In this document: positions 19,422-27,512 of the stretch, in pieces
How the letters are laid out: every line of letters begins with the position of its first letter
Position numbering within the stretch: position 1 is the first letter of the stretch
Assembly (NCBI GenBank): GCA_937927945.1
Contig: CALEYW010000014.1
Span: 1 to 64,000, forward strand
DNA from: an uncultured candidate division WPS-2 bacterium
GTDB taxonomy: Bacteria; Vulcanimicrobiota; Vulcanimicrobiia; Vulcanimicrobiales; Vulcanimicrobiaceae
DNA: 64,000 nt
Reading direction: 5' to 3'
Notes under the pieces: model-generated
What the model was told of the DNA's origin: nothing
Databases searched by the model: none
What the model saw: the letters and a program-made list of their open reading frames with translations, nothing else
Position numbers and translations under genes: made by a program

Positions 19422-21790
19422 CACCGCACCTCGAGCGCGAGCGTCGCGGCACCGACGTCGCCGTCGTCCGACACCTTGAGCACGGAGACGACGTAGCGCC
19501 CGGGCGTCTGCGGAAGCGTCACGTCGAAGCCTTCCCTCTCGGCCCGCGCGATCCGCCAGAGCAGCGATCGTTCCGAGGGCGCCCCGAGCGTCTCGGCCGA
19601 CGGTGCGCTGCGCTCGTTGGCGGCGAGGTCGACCGCGGTCGACTGGCGCGGCGTCACCGACGCGTGCCACGCCGGTTCCGACGAGGTCGGGTTCTGGGTG
19701 GTCGTTCCGGTCCCGCTCAGCACCGCTGCCGCGTCGTCGAACGACGCGCCGCCTGCCGCGCGCATGTCGCCGACGCGAATCGCGATCGTCGCTCCGGCGC
19801 GTTCGTCGCCGTCCGCAATCCGAATGTGGGCGACGCTGCCCGGCGCGTACGTCGAGCGATCCGCGGCGAGCGTCGTCGCGCGCGCGTGCCCCGGCCCATC
19901 GACCGTGATGCCGCGCGTCGCATATTCCAGCGCACCGTCGCGCACGAACGCCACCCCGATCGCCGCGTCGCCGACCGTCTCCGGCAGGACGAACGAGGCC
20001 GTCACCCGCCCGCCGTTCGCCGGCACGGTCTGCTCGCCGATCGAACGCGCGGCTTCGAGGTCGACGAAGGCGTCGCCGGCGGCGCCGGTCAGCGACGCGT
20101 CGAGGTTCAGCCGGTCGCCGACCCGGTAGCGATCCTTGTCGGTCGTAATCTTGGCTTCGACGCTGCGGCGCGAACGCGCGCCGACCAGCGCCTGCGGCGC
20201 GACCGTCACGGCATTGACGTCGATCGCCGGCTTGCCGTCGACGTCGGCTTGTGCGTACAGCAAGCTCGTGCCCGGGACGACGTCGCGGAAGATCGCGTGT
20301 CCGTGTCCGTCGGCATCGAGCGCGACCTGCGTGCTCTGTTCGGTCGGACCGTGGACCAGCCGCAAACGCACCGCGAGCCCGGCGGCCGGGTGGCCGTCGA
20401 CCGCGTCGAACCCGCGCACGTCGATCGACGCCGGCTCGCCGATGTCGAGATCGCTGCGCTCGGCGTGCACGTCGAGGCCGACCCGCGCGGTCGGCGTCAC
20501 GATGCGCGCCGACGCGGTCGACGCGCCGCTGGTCGCGACGATGCCGTACGTCGACGGCAGCCCGTCGGTCGGCGCGGGAATGGTGATCAGTGCGAGACCG
20601 TTGTGGTCGGTCGGCTCGCGCACGTCCGAAATCTGCGCCGTGCCCCACGCCGTTCCGTCCTCGGCGGCGCCCGGCACGGGAACGTGCGGCGAGCGCACGA
20701 CCCGTACGCGCACGTCGCGGGCGGCGACGATCGAGCCGTCCGCCCGCTTCGCGGTGACGCCGACCGGGATGGTCGCTCCGGGCGGGCACGCGCTGCCGCA
20801 GGCCGCGGCGATCGACAAGATGACGTTGCCGACGCCCTCGACATGCAGCGCCGCGCCGCCGCTGGCCGCACCGACGGTGGCGAGGATGGCGGCGTCGCCG
20901 GCCGGCGCATCGGCCGGCAAGGCGAGGTCCGCGCCGAACGCGCCGGCGCCGTCCAGTCGCGCGGAGGTCGAGGCCAGCGTGCGGCCGCGCGCCAGCACGA
21001 CGACTTTGGCGTCGCCGGTCGCCGGACGGTAGGCGGTTCCCACGCGGCGGCGCGCGAAGCCCACCACGCGCACGTGCTCGCCGGCGCGCACGTTCGCGCG
21101 TTCGGCGCGCACGCCGACCACGGCGGCCGGGACGGGCGGCTGCGGCAGCAGCGAGACGAACGTCTTGCTCTTGCCCCACTCCGCCAGCGCGAAGCGCGGG
21201 CGCGGCAAGGCGGACCAGCGCACGATGCCGTGCGCGTCGGTTTTCGCGTATGCAAACGCGGCGCCGACCAGAAACGTGACGCGCATCCCCGCGAGCGCTT
21301 TTCCGCTGCCCAGATCCGCGCCGTACAGGACGATTCCGCCCGCCGATTCTTTGGCGAGCAGTCCGATGCGGGTGAGGTCGAGCCAGGCCTGCTGCACCGC
21401 GTCGCCGCGCCGAGCCTCGACGACGAAGAAGCCTTCGCGATTCTGCAACGGCACCTCGACGTCGTTCGGCGTGTAGCGCAGTCCGGCAGGCGGCGTGAAG
21501 CGCCAGCGTGCCACCGCCGTGCGATGCGCGGTGTCGATCGGACGCGAACGCGCCGATCCCGCGACGAGCACGTCGGCCGGATCGACTTCGTACGCCGCGA
21601 AATCGACCGGCGCGCCGCTGTAGGTATCGAGCCGCACGGCGATTCGCTTCCACGGCACGACCGCGTCCCGCGCGTAGAGGGCGAAGGTGCGATCCCATTT
21701 CCCGGAGTCGGGCAGCGGGCGCGCGGCGCGCGCGGGGACGGCGCTCGCGAGCAGCAGCAGGGCGGCACACGCCGCTCCGAAGCGGCGCAT
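19421..21790 (-). CDS. Exported macroglobulin-like (MG2-type) protein
   Basis: About 789 residues with a signal peptide (MRRFGAACAALLLLASAVPARA) followed by repeated immunoglobulin-like beta domains. Segments such as GGIVLYGADLGSGKALAGMRVTFLV, VRAGEHVRVVGFARRR and TTDKDRYRVGDRLNLD resemble the MG domains of bacterial alpha-2-macroglobulins (Y..GD.V...). No thioester CxEQ motif and no bait region are found and the chain is about half the usual length, so it would be a non-thioester relative. Probably periplasmic or surface-exposed. ATG 21790 lies 4 nt after the upstream lipoprotein stop. The gene is coupled to polA by a one-base overlap. Function unknown. Confidence 0.7.
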   Translation of the reverse strand: MRRFGAACAALLLLASAVPARAARPLPDSGKWDRTFALYARDAVVPWKRIAVRLDTYSGAPVDFAAYEVDPADVLVAGSARSRPIDTAHRTAVARWRFTPPAGLRYTPNDVEVPLQNREGFFVVEARRGDAVQQAWLDLTRIGLLAKESAGGIVLYGADLGSGKALAGMRVTFLVGAAFAYAKTDAHGIVRWSALPRPRFALAEWGKSKTFVSLLPQPPVPAAVVGVRAERANVRAGEHVRVVGFARRRVGTAYRPATGDAKVVVLARGRTLASTSARLDGAGAFGADLALPADAPAGDAAILATVGAASGGAALHVEGVGNVILSIAAACGSACPPGATIPVGVTAKRADGSIVAARDVRVRVVRSPHVPVPGAAEDGTAWGTAQISDVREPTDHNGLALITIPAPTDGLPSTYGIVATSGASTASARIVTPTARVGLDVHAERSDLDIGEPASIDVRGFDAVDGHPAAGLAVRLRLVHGPTEQSTQVALDADGHGHAIFRDVVPGTSLLYAQADVDGKPAIDVNAVTVAPQALVGARSRRSVEAKITTDKDRYRVGDRLNLDASLTGAAGDAFVDLEAARSIGEQTVPANGGRVTASFVLPETVGDAAIGVAFVRDGALEYATRGITVDGPGHARATTLAADRSTYAPGSVAHIRIADGDERAGATIAIRVGDMRAAGGASFDDAAAVLSGTGTTTQNPTSSEPAWHASVTPRQSTAVDLAANERSAPSAETLGAPSERSLLWRIARAEREGFDVTLPQTPGRYVVSVLKVSDDGDVGAATLALEVR

Positions 21791-21794
21791 CATG

Positions 21795-22217
21795 CTACCG
21801 CTCGTAGAGGATCGTTCCAAACGAGCTCGCGCCGGTCGTTCGGAAGCCGATCGTGTACTCGCGCTTCTCGTCTTTCTTGAGGACCGTCTGCGAATTGCTC
21901 ACGCCGGTGAACACCGAGGAGCCGCCGTCCTTCGCCGCAAAGCGCGTCCCGCTCTGATCGATCAAGGAGAAGTGGTCGATCTGCGGCACCAGGTCGACGC
22001 CGAGATCGTTGGTGAACTCGACCCGCGCGACGACGTAGCTGAGCGTGCCGCCCGAGGTCTGGGCGGACGCATCCGACGACGCGACGACCTGCGCGTTGAT
22101 CACTTTCACGTCGCCGACCCCTTGGAAGAGCTGGGCCCCAATGGGAGTGCGGTCGTTCTCCTTGCAGGCAACCAGACCCAAAGCCAGGACCAAGACGGCG
22201 GCCGGACGCGCAAACAT
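21795..22217 (-). CDS. Lipoprotein, DUF4352-like
   Basis: A 140-residue predicted lipoprotein: signal MFARPAAVLVLALGLVAC with lipobox LVAC (Cys18). The mature part is one beta-sandwich with ARVEFTNDLGVDLVPQIDHFSLIDQSG and FTIGFRTTG-like strands, resembling the DUF4352/telomeric-repeat-binding-like Ig folds of small lipoproteins. First gene of the operon lipoprotein, macroglobulin-like protein, polA. No partner is known. Confidence 0.7.
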   Translation of the reverse strand: MFARPAAVLVLALGLVACKENDRTPIGAQLFQGVGDVKVINAQVVASSDASAQTSGGTLSYVVARVEFTNDLGVDLVPQIDHFSLIDQSGTRFAAKDGGSSVFTGVSNSQTVLKKDEKREYTIGFRTTGASSFGTILYER

Positions 22218-22295
22218 GACCGCCGGGCGTTCGGCGGATTTGGGGTCTCGTCCCGCGCCGAGGGGGTCATCGTCAAATTCGGGAACAGGGAGATC

Positions 22296-22466
22296 GTGGA
22301 TGACGAACGTTCGAGGGGGAACTCGACCTCGACCCGCTGCCGTTACTGCGGGAGCCATGAGACGGATCAGCGTTCGAGCGACCTGCGCGAGCGCGCCGCA
22401 ACCTTTCAGGTGATCGTCGCTTGCGCGTCTTGCGGCGCGGCGTTCGCTGCGCTCTCGAGGAATTGA
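22296..22466 (+). CDS. Small zinc-ribbon protein
   Basis: GTG 22296 opens 56 residues with two CxxC knuckles, CRYCG and CASCG, about 28 residues apart, the layout of a single zinc ribbon. GGGAG lies only 3 nt upstream of GTG, so the start is uncertain. The gene ends 1 nt before the next ATG. It could be a zinc-dependent adaptor or regulator. No name can be given. Confidence 0.55.
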   Translation: MDDERSRGNSTSTRCRYCGSHETDQRSSDLRERAATFQVIVACASCGAAFAALSRN

Positions 22467-22467
22467 C

Positions 22468-23013
22468 ATGCGGATCCCCGCCCTGATCGTCGCCGCGCTG
22501 CTCGCGGCGAGCGCGGTCGCGTCCGCCGCTTCCCCGCCACCGAAGCCTACCGCGCCGGTCCGCATCAACGTCGAGCAGCTGCAGCCCAAGGAGATCTTCC
22601 CGAAGAAGAAACTGCACGTCGAGGTTGTTGTCGAGATCAACAAATACGGCCAGGTCGCTCGCGTGCGCTCGATCAAGCCGTCGCACGACGAGCAGTTCGA
22701 CGCGCATGCGTACGGCAACGCGCTCCAGGCGTTCATCCGGACGCCTGACGGACACGTCGTGGTGGGCGTCTACCGGCTGACCTATGATTACACTCCGGCG
22801 ACACAGGCGGTCAAGCGCGACGTGGCGCTGGTGAAGACCGGCGGGGTCAACCCGAACGCGAAGGGCGCCGCCAACGACATGATGGAGATCGCGCGCCGCA
22901 ATCGCAACCGAACGCCGCCCCCCGCTGCAATGGTGACGCCGGAGGCCAACCCGGCGCCAAGCGTGCGGCACATGCCGGACCTTCCGCAGGTGATGAAGAC
23001 TCCTTCACCCTAG
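22468..23013 (+). CDS. Secreted hypothetical protein (TonB-C-like fold)
   Basis: A 181-residue protein with an N-terminal signal sequence (MRIPALIVAALLAASAVASA). The central part VEVVVEINKYGQVARVRSIKPS followed by F.AHAYGNALQAFIRTPDGHVVVGVYRLTYDY reads like a TonB C-terminal-type alpha/beta unit (a V.V.I...G.V..V....S block and then a helix). The C-terminal third is Pro/Asn-rich and likely disordered. No TonB transmembrane anchor with a Pro-Glu/Lys spacer is present. Function unknown; probably periplasmic. Confidence 0.65.
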   Translation: MRIPALIVAALLAASAVASAASPPPKPTAPVRINVEQLQPKEIFPKKKLHVEVVVEINKYGQVARVRSIKPSHDEQFDAHAYGNALQAFIRTPDGHVVVGVYRLTYDYTPATQAVKRDVALVKTGGVNPNAKGAANDMMEIARRNRNRTPPPAAMVTPEANPAPSVRHMPDLPQVMKTPSP

Positions 23014-23021
23014 TCTGGGGA

Positions 23022-23279
23022 ATGCCGCGCAGCCGCCGTCCGCCCAAACCGGACCCGAGCGCCGGCGTCGACGCGCTGATGGAGTGGTACGTCAAACAGC
23101 GCCAGCAGCCGGATCCGAAAACCGATCTCGACGTCGAACGCTCGTGCACGTCGAAGCAGCAGTACGCCGACGAGCTCGACGCGCGCGCCCACGCGCTGAT
23201 GAACGGCATGGGCGACGTCCTGTTCTCCTACGAGTGCCGCTACTGCGGCTTCTGGCACCTCACCCGCAGGCCGAACTAG
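23022..23279 (+). CDS. Small zinc-binding hypothetical protein, 85 aa
   Basis: Residues 1-85 end in YECRYCGFWHLTRRPN. The motif C..CG.WHL.R is frequent at the C-terminus of short actinobacterial and phage-related proteins that use two Cys and one His for a metal; SCTSKQQYADE in the middle supplies a further Cys. The same kind of ending (a Cys-Tyr-Cys knuckle) occurs in the zinc-ribbon protein 0.6 kb upstream. Stop TAG at 23277-23279 lies within a CTAG that also holds the stop of the gene on the other strand. Confidence 0.65.
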   Translation: MPRSRRPPKPDPSAGVDALMEWYVKQRQQPDPKTDLDVERSCTSKQQYADELDARAHALMNGMGDVLFSYECRYCGFWHLTRRPN

Positions 23280-23761
23280 CTTCCGTTACTCTTCGCCCCG
23301 CGAAGGGCGGCGTTGGCGGCGTCGAAGATCCAGGCGTCGTCGAGGTCGAGAATCTCGAACCAGTTGCGTAGGTGCGGGTGCTCGGCCAAGAGCGGATAGC
23401 GCGGCAGGACTTCGGCGAAGTGCGCGTCGTCGCGGATGCCGCGGTTCACCAGGCGTTCGTTGACCGACTCGAACACGTGCGGATCGCAGCGCTCGTAGAT
23501 CCACGCCACGACGTCGTCGTCGGACGTCGCCGCGCGCACGGCCTCGGTGAACTCGTCCTCGGTGATACCGAGCCACTCGAAAAGATACATCGAGATCCCG
23601 GGGCCGATCTTGTAGGGTCCGAGGGTCCCCTGCAGTTTCGCGCGCGTCTTGTCGATCGTGCGCGGCAGAAAGTACAGGCCGCCGAGCGTCGCGCGTGCGC
23701 TGCGCGGCGGGTGCGCGCGCAAGTCCGCGTCGGGATACGGCAGCGTCGCGTCGGAGTTCAC
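23276..23761 (-). CDS. DUF5069 family protein
   Basis: A 161-residue soluble protein: the N-terminal LRAHPPRSARATLGGLYFLPRTIDK and the GPGISMYLFEWLGITEDEF block match DUF5069, a family without known activity. Start is GTG 23761, overlapping the gentisate-dioxygenase-like stop (GTGA), so the two are cotranscribed. The stop shares a palindromic CTAG with the convergent small gene. Its cotranscription with a ring-cleavage dioxygenase is the only functional hint. Confidence 0.82.
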   Translation of the reverse strand: MNSDATLPYPDADLRAHPPRSARATLGGLYFLPRTIDKTRAKLQGTLGPYKIGPGISMYLFEWLGITEDEFTEAVRAATSDDDVVAWIYERCDPHVFESVNERLVNRGIRDDAHFAEVLPRYPLLAEHPHLRNWFEILDLDDAWIFDAANAALRGAKSNGS

Positions 23762-24702
23762 GTCGCTGATGATTCCGCGCGATAGGCGCCGATCGCTTCG
23801 AGCACCGGACGGTCGTCGTAGCGGAAGAGATAGGTGTCGCGCTGCGCGTCGTGCCGATACGGTGCCCAGGACGGGACGCAGAACGTATCGCCCTGTTCCC
23901 ACGAGAGCGTTTGGTCGCCGACGCGCGTGACGCCGCGCCCTTCGAAGACGTGGTACACGACGCCGGCCGTCTCGCGGCGCTGCGGCGACGACGTTTTCGC
24001 GGCCAGCCGTTCCGCCGCCGCGCCGATCACGCGCGACACCGGCCCGCCGGTGTGCCTGTGCAGATACTCGGCGAACGCGTACGGACCAGGCTCCGCATCG
24101 AGCCGCGCCTGCATCTCGGCCCACGAAAACTTGAGATGCGAATTTTCGGGACCGGCCTGCGAGGGGAACTGGTCCGCCGCATACGGCTGTGCGAAGTTCG
24201 CCGGGAAGAACTGGTACACCGGAAGATCGAGGCCGTCGAGCCAGACCATCGGCGTCGCGCCTTCGTGACCGTGATCGTGATACTCCCACGACGGCGTGAG
24301 GATCACGTCGCCGCGCGCCATCGTCACCTTCTCGCCGCCGACCGCGGTGAACGCGCCGTCCCCTTCGATGATGAACCGCAGCGCGAACGCGACGTGGCGG
24401 TGCGCGCGCGCCACCTCGCCGGGGAGGATCAGCTGCAGCCCGGCGTAGAGCGTGTCGGTCGTCTGCGGCGGTTTCAACGCCGGGTTGACCAGCATGAACA
24501 CGCGGCGCTCGGCATCGTCCGTGCCGACCAGCCGGCCGGATCGTTCGAGCAGCGGCCGCATATCAGCGTACCGCCAGACGTGCGGCACGGCCTTGGGCTC
24601 GGGATGCGGCGGGACCATCGCCTCCATCACGGTCCAGAGCGGCTGCGCGTCCTGCGCGGCGGCTTCGCTGAAGAGGCGCTCGAGAGAGTCCGTGGCGATC
24701 AT
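23758..24702 (-). CDS. Gentisate 1,2-dioxygenase-like cupin dioxygenase
   Basis: Bicupin ring-cleavage dioxygenase (314 residues) of the gentisate/1-hydroxy-2-naphthoate/salicylate group. The N-terminal cupin carries the Fe(II) His set: PGEVARAHRHVAFALRFIIEGDGAFTAV, then SWEYHDHGHEG. The C-terminal cupin has VYHVFEGRG.T and W.QGDTFCVPSWAPYRH. Gentisate cleavage would give maleylpyruvate. Two flanking facts support an aromatic pathway: a divergent IclR regulator 53 bp away and an FAH hydrolase gene after it. No maleylpyruvate isomerase gene is in the window. Substrate assignment within the group is inference. Confidence 0.85.
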   Translation of the reverse strand: MIATDSLERLFSEAAAQDAQPLWTVMEAMVPPHPEPKAVPHVWRYADMRPLLERSGRLVGTDDAERRVFMLVNPALKPPQTTDTLYAGLQLILPGEVARAHRHVAFALRFIIEGDGAFTAVGGEKVTMARGDVILTPSWEYHDHGHEGATPMVWLDGLDLPVYQFFPANFAQPYAADQFPSQAGPENSHLKFSWAEMQARLDAEPGPYAFAEYLHRHTGGPVSRVIGAAAERLAAKTSSPQRRETAGVVYHVFEGRGVTRVGDQTLSWEQGDTFCVPSWAPYRHDAQRDTYLFRYDDRPVLEAIGAYRAESSAT

Positions 24703-24755
24703 CAGTGGAACTCCTGAAGAAAGGTCGACGTGGGCGTGTCGAAGGGGGTTTCCGC

Positions 24756-25508
24756 GTGCCGAGTGAGTCTAGCGTTCCCGTGAACCCGCGCCGGCGCCCC
24801 GGGGTGCAGTCGGTCGAGGTCGGAGCGTCGCTCCTGCGGGCGCTGGCCGACGCCCACGGCCCACAGTCGCTCAGCGCGCTCGCCCGCGCCGCGGGGATGT
24901 CTTCGGCAAAAGCCCACCGGTATCTGGTCAGCTACGTGCAGGCAGGACTCGTCGTACAGAGCGAGCGCAGCGGCGGCTACGATCTCGGGCCGCTCGCCGT
25001 TCGGGTGGGCCTGGCGGCGATGGAGCGCTTCGACGTGGTGCGGGTCGCCAGCGAGCGGCTCGGCGAGCTGCGCGACGCCGCAAACGCGACCTCGTCGATC
25101 TCGGTGTGGACCGACGCCGGCCCGACGGTCGCGCGGATCGAGCTGAGCCGCCATCCGGTGACTCTGGCGGTGCGGACCGGGACGACGTACCCGGTGCTCA
25201 CCACCGCGACCGGCCAGATTTTCCTCGCCTTCGGCGCGGTCGAGGCGCCCGGCGTGCCGGCCGGGGACCCCGCCGTCGAGCGGTTGCGGGAAGAGGTCCG
25301 CGCGCGGCGGCTGGCTCGGGTCGACCAAGCGTTCCTGGTCGGCGTCTGCGCGATGGCCGGGCCGCTCTTCCATCAGGACGGACGGCTCGCCGCGGCCGTC
25401 ACCATCGTGGGGCGACCGGGTGTCTTGGACCTCGCGTGGGACGGCACGACGGCACGCGCCATCGAAGCCTTTACGGCGGCCTGTTCGGACGTCGCCGCTC
25501 CCCGGTAG
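24756..25508 (+). CDS. IclR-family transcriptional regulator
   Basis: About 250 residues: N-terminal winged helix (GVQSVEVGASLLRALADA, LSALARAAGMSSAKAHRYLVSYVQAGLV) and the IclR effector domain (LRDAANATSSISVWTDAGPTVARIE, TTATGQIFLAF, VGVCAMAGPLFHQDGRLAAAVTI). IclR proteins next to aromatic dioxygenases usually respond to a pathway intermediate. GTG 24756 is chosen because it follows a purine-rich GAAGGGGG and leaves a free 53-bp region for divergent control; an ATG at 24705 would nearly abut the opposite gene. Confidence 0.9.
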   Translation: MPSESSVPVNPRRRPGVQSVEVGASLLRALADAHGPQSLSALARAAGMSSAKAHRYLVSYVQAGLVVQSERSGGYDLGPLAVRVGLAAMERFDVVRVASERLGELRDAANATSSISVWTDAGPTVARIELSRHPVTLAVRTGTTYPVLTTATGQIFLAFGAVEAPGVPAGDPAVERLREEVRARRLARVDQAFLVGVCAMAGPLFHQDGRLAAAVTIVGRPGVLDLAWDGTTARAIEAFTAACSDVAAPR

Positions 25509-25579
25509 CCGTTTCGGAGGGAGAGATTCCCTCTGCATCGCAACATGCATTTCGCAATCCGTAATCGGAGGTCCCCCTC

Positions 25580-26455
25580 GTGCGTTTCGCCCTGTTCAGC
25601 ACCAAGTCAACCGGCCCGCGTCCGGCGATCGTCGACGGCCCGAACCTTCGCCCACTCGAAGGGCTCTCGTCGCTCGAAGATTTCATCGCGCTCGACCCGG
25701 CAGGCCGCACGGCGGCGGCTGCGCGCCTCGGTCCGGCGGTCCCACTGGCGGACGTCACGCTGCTCGCGCCGCTCGCCCCACGCAAGAACGTCTTTTGCAT
25801 CGGCCGCAACTACCTGGCGCACGCCGAGGAAGGCGCCCGGCACCGCGGCGAGGAGCTCAAGCTCCCCGCAGTGCCGACGATCTTCACGAAAGCACCGACC
25901 TCGATCACCGGCCCCGACGCGACCCTCAACCTCAACGGCACGATCTCGCAGAAATACGACTGGGAAGCCGAGCTCGCCGTCGTGATCGGCAAGCGCTGCA
26001 AAGACGTGAGCGAGGCCGACGCGCTCGACGTGATCTTCGGCTACACGTGCCTCAACGACGTGAGCGCGCGCGATCTGCAGAACGCGACGACGCAGTGGTT
26101 CAAAGGAAAGACGCTCGACGACACCTGCCCGCTGGGACCGACGATCGTCACCGCCGACGAAGTCGGCGATCCGCAGAAGCTCGATGTCACGCTGCGCCTG
26201 AACGGCGAGGTGAAGCAGCACGCCAGCACGTCGGTGATGATCTTCAGCATCGCGCGCATCATCGCGTACCTCTCGGCGGGCACGACGCTCGAGGCGGGCG
26301 ATATCATCGCGACGGGGACGCCGGAAGGCGTCGGCTTCGCGCGCACGCCGCCCGAATTCCTCAAGGACGGCGACGTGATGGAGGTCGAGATCTCGAAGGT
26401 CGGCCTCCTGCGCAGCCCGGTCTCGATCCGCGCAATGGTCGCCGCCGCGCGCTGA
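25580..26455 (+). CDS. Fumarylacetoacetate/fumarylpyruvate hydrolase family protein
   Basis: FAH-fold hydrolase of 291 residues. The signature regions are intact: VFCIGRNYLAHAEEG, the metal ligands in WEAELAVVIG, FGYTCLNDVSARDLQ, CPLGPTIVT and GTPEGVGFARTPPEFLKDGD. With the adjacent dioxygenase, the likely substrate is fumarylpyruvate or maleylpyruvate, yielding pyruvate and fumarate/maleate; acylpyruvase activity on other substrates cannot be excluded. GTG 25580 has GGAGG 7 nt upstream. Probably coexpressed with iclR. Confidence 0.88.
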   Translation: MRFALFSTKSTGPRPAIVDGPNLRPLEGLSSLEDFIALDPAGRTAAAARLGPAVPLADVTLLAPLAPRKNVFCIGRNYLAHAEEGARHRGEELKLPAVPTIFTKAPTSITGPDATLNLNGTISQKYDWEAELAVVIGKRCKDVSEADALDVIFGYTCLNDVSARDLQNATTQWFKGKTLDDTCPLGPTIVTADEVGDPQKLDVTLRLNGEVKQHASTSVMIFSIARIIAYLSAGTTLEAGDIIATGTPEGVGFARTPPEFLKDGDVMEVEISKVGLLRSPVSIRAMVAAAR

Positions 26456-26456
26456 G

Positions 26457-26573
26457 ATGATCAAACGCGGCGGGTTCCTCGCCGCGTCCGCGGCAGCCGG
26501 GGCTTCCACCGTCTTCTCGCCGCACGCGATCGCCGCGCCCGGGACGACGGTGAAGCTCGGCTACCTGGATTCC
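26457..26573 (+). pseudogene. 5' fragment of a branched-chain-amino-acid-type ABC substrate-binding protein gene
   Basis: ATG 26457, 1 nt after the FAH stop, encodes a signal sequence (MIKRGGFLAASAAAGASTVF, then SPHAIA) and GTTVKLGYLDS, the start of a LivK-type periplasmic binding protein. After about residue 39 the similarity stops abruptly. The frame stays open by chance into the opposite-strand acetyltransferase. The missing remainder (about 340 residues) implies a deletion ending near 26574. Confidence 0.65.
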
Positions 26574-26574
26574 G

Positions 26575-26670
26575 CGCCAGCCTTACCATCGACTTTAGGT
26601 GGTCGGCCGAGCAATAGATCTTTTTGTCAAGGTGGGTGCCCCGCGCCGAGCAGCGGGCCGCAATCGTCAC
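26575..26670 (-). pseudogene. 5' fragment of an unrecognised Cys-containing gene
   Basis: GTG 26670 overlaps the acetyltransferase stop (GTGA) and encodes about 32 plausible residues (ARCSARGTHLDKKIYCSADH, then LKSMVRLA) before running into antisense of the truncated binding-protein gene. Two Cys and two His hint at metal binding. The fragment ends at the same point, near 26574, as the plus-strand fragment. Confidence 0.4.
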
Positions 26671-27431
26671 AGCATGACCAGCGCCGCCTCGTCAAAGGCG
26701 ACGGGCCGGAAGCCCAAGCGCTCGTAGAGCGGGACCGGTCCGCTTTCCGGATCCGCCATGATGACGACGGCGCGTGGTGCGTCGGCGAGCGCCCACGCAA
26801 CGAGAGTCCTCGCACATGCCGAGAACAGCCCCCGCCCGCGCGCGTCCGGGCGCGTCACGGGCGTCCCAAAGCGCGCGAGCGTATCTCCGCGGTAGAGGGT
26901 CACCGTGCAGGCCGGTTCGCCTCGTTCATCGAGAATCGCGACGGAGCGCGCTCGCCCGGCTCGTACCGCATCACGAAAATCCGCGAATCGGCGGGCGGTG
27001 AACGCGGCGAACTGCGGGTATTCCGCGACGGCAAGCGCCGTGACCGCGCGCCACAGAGCGTCGCCGTGCACGTCGACGATGCGCGGATCGGGTAGCGGCG
27101 GCGGACCGGCGTAGACTTGTACGACGGAGCGAGTTTGTTCGGCAGAGCCGGGCCAAATTCCGAACGGTTCACGCGTTCCCAGGACGCGTTCCCAGGTCAC
27201 CACGAATTTCTGCGCTCCGGTCCCCGCGAACCGCGCACGGCCCTCGGCGATCAGCGCATCGAGTGCCGCGCGCGTGGGCGGCGCATCGAGAACGAACCCG
27301 TGGCCGAACCAGAAGTCGCGGCGTGCAGGTGTATCGAGTACGACGAGGTCACCGACGCGCCGCCGCTCGACGATCCCAGCGGTGACGAGCGCGTCGCTCG
27401 CGAGCCCGATTCCGGCCGTCGCCGCACGCAT
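26667..27431 (-). CDS. GNAT-family N-acetyltransferase
   Basis: A 254-residue protein whose C-terminal half is a GNAT domain: ACTVTLYRGDTLARFGTPVTRPDARGRGLFSACARTLVAWA contains the acetyl-CoA loop RPDARGRGLFSA (a form of R/Q-x-x-G-x-G/A), then ADPESGPVPLYERLGFRPV. The N-terminal half (WFGHGFVLDAPP, VTWERVLG) resembles the first repeat of tandem-GNAT proteins, without a recognisable CoA loop. ATG 27431 is preferred; ATG 27494 would add 21 residues. Substrate unknown. Divergent from the FAD oxidoreductase. Confidence 0.82.
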   Translation of the reverse strand: MRAATAGIGLASDALVTAGIVERRRVGDLVVLDTPARRDFWFGHGFVLDAPPTRAALDALIAEGRARFAGTGAQKFVVTWERVLGTREPFGIWPGSAEQTRSVVQVYAGPPPLPDPRIVDVHGDALWRAVTALAVAEYPQFAAFTARRFADFRDAVRAGRARSVAILDERGEPACTVTLYRGDTLARFGTPVTRPDARGRGLFSACARTLVAWALADAPRAVVIMADPESGPVPLYERLGFRPVAFDEAALVML

Positions 27432-27512
27432 CCGCGACGCTTCGCGGCACGGGGCAATCAGACTTGCCGCGCTCGGAAGGCAATCGCGCCCCATCGACGC
27501 AGAAAGAACGCG

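Noticed and set aside
19421..21790. Calling this a thioester alpha-2-macroglobulin
   Set aside because: No CxEQ thioester motif and only about half the length of known members.
19664..21880. 738-codon plus-strand open frame
   Set aside because: Shadow of the macroglobulin-like gene; no start context, Arg/Asp-rich and unlike any protein.
23022..23279. Phage-like origin for the 85-aa CxxC protein
   Set aside because: Similar C-termini occur in phage proteins, but there are no integrase, structural or att-like sequences around it.
26574..26660. Insertion-sequence remnant at the junction of truncated genes
   Set aside because: No terminal inverted repeats, target duplication or transposase-like frame; a simple deletion explains the data.
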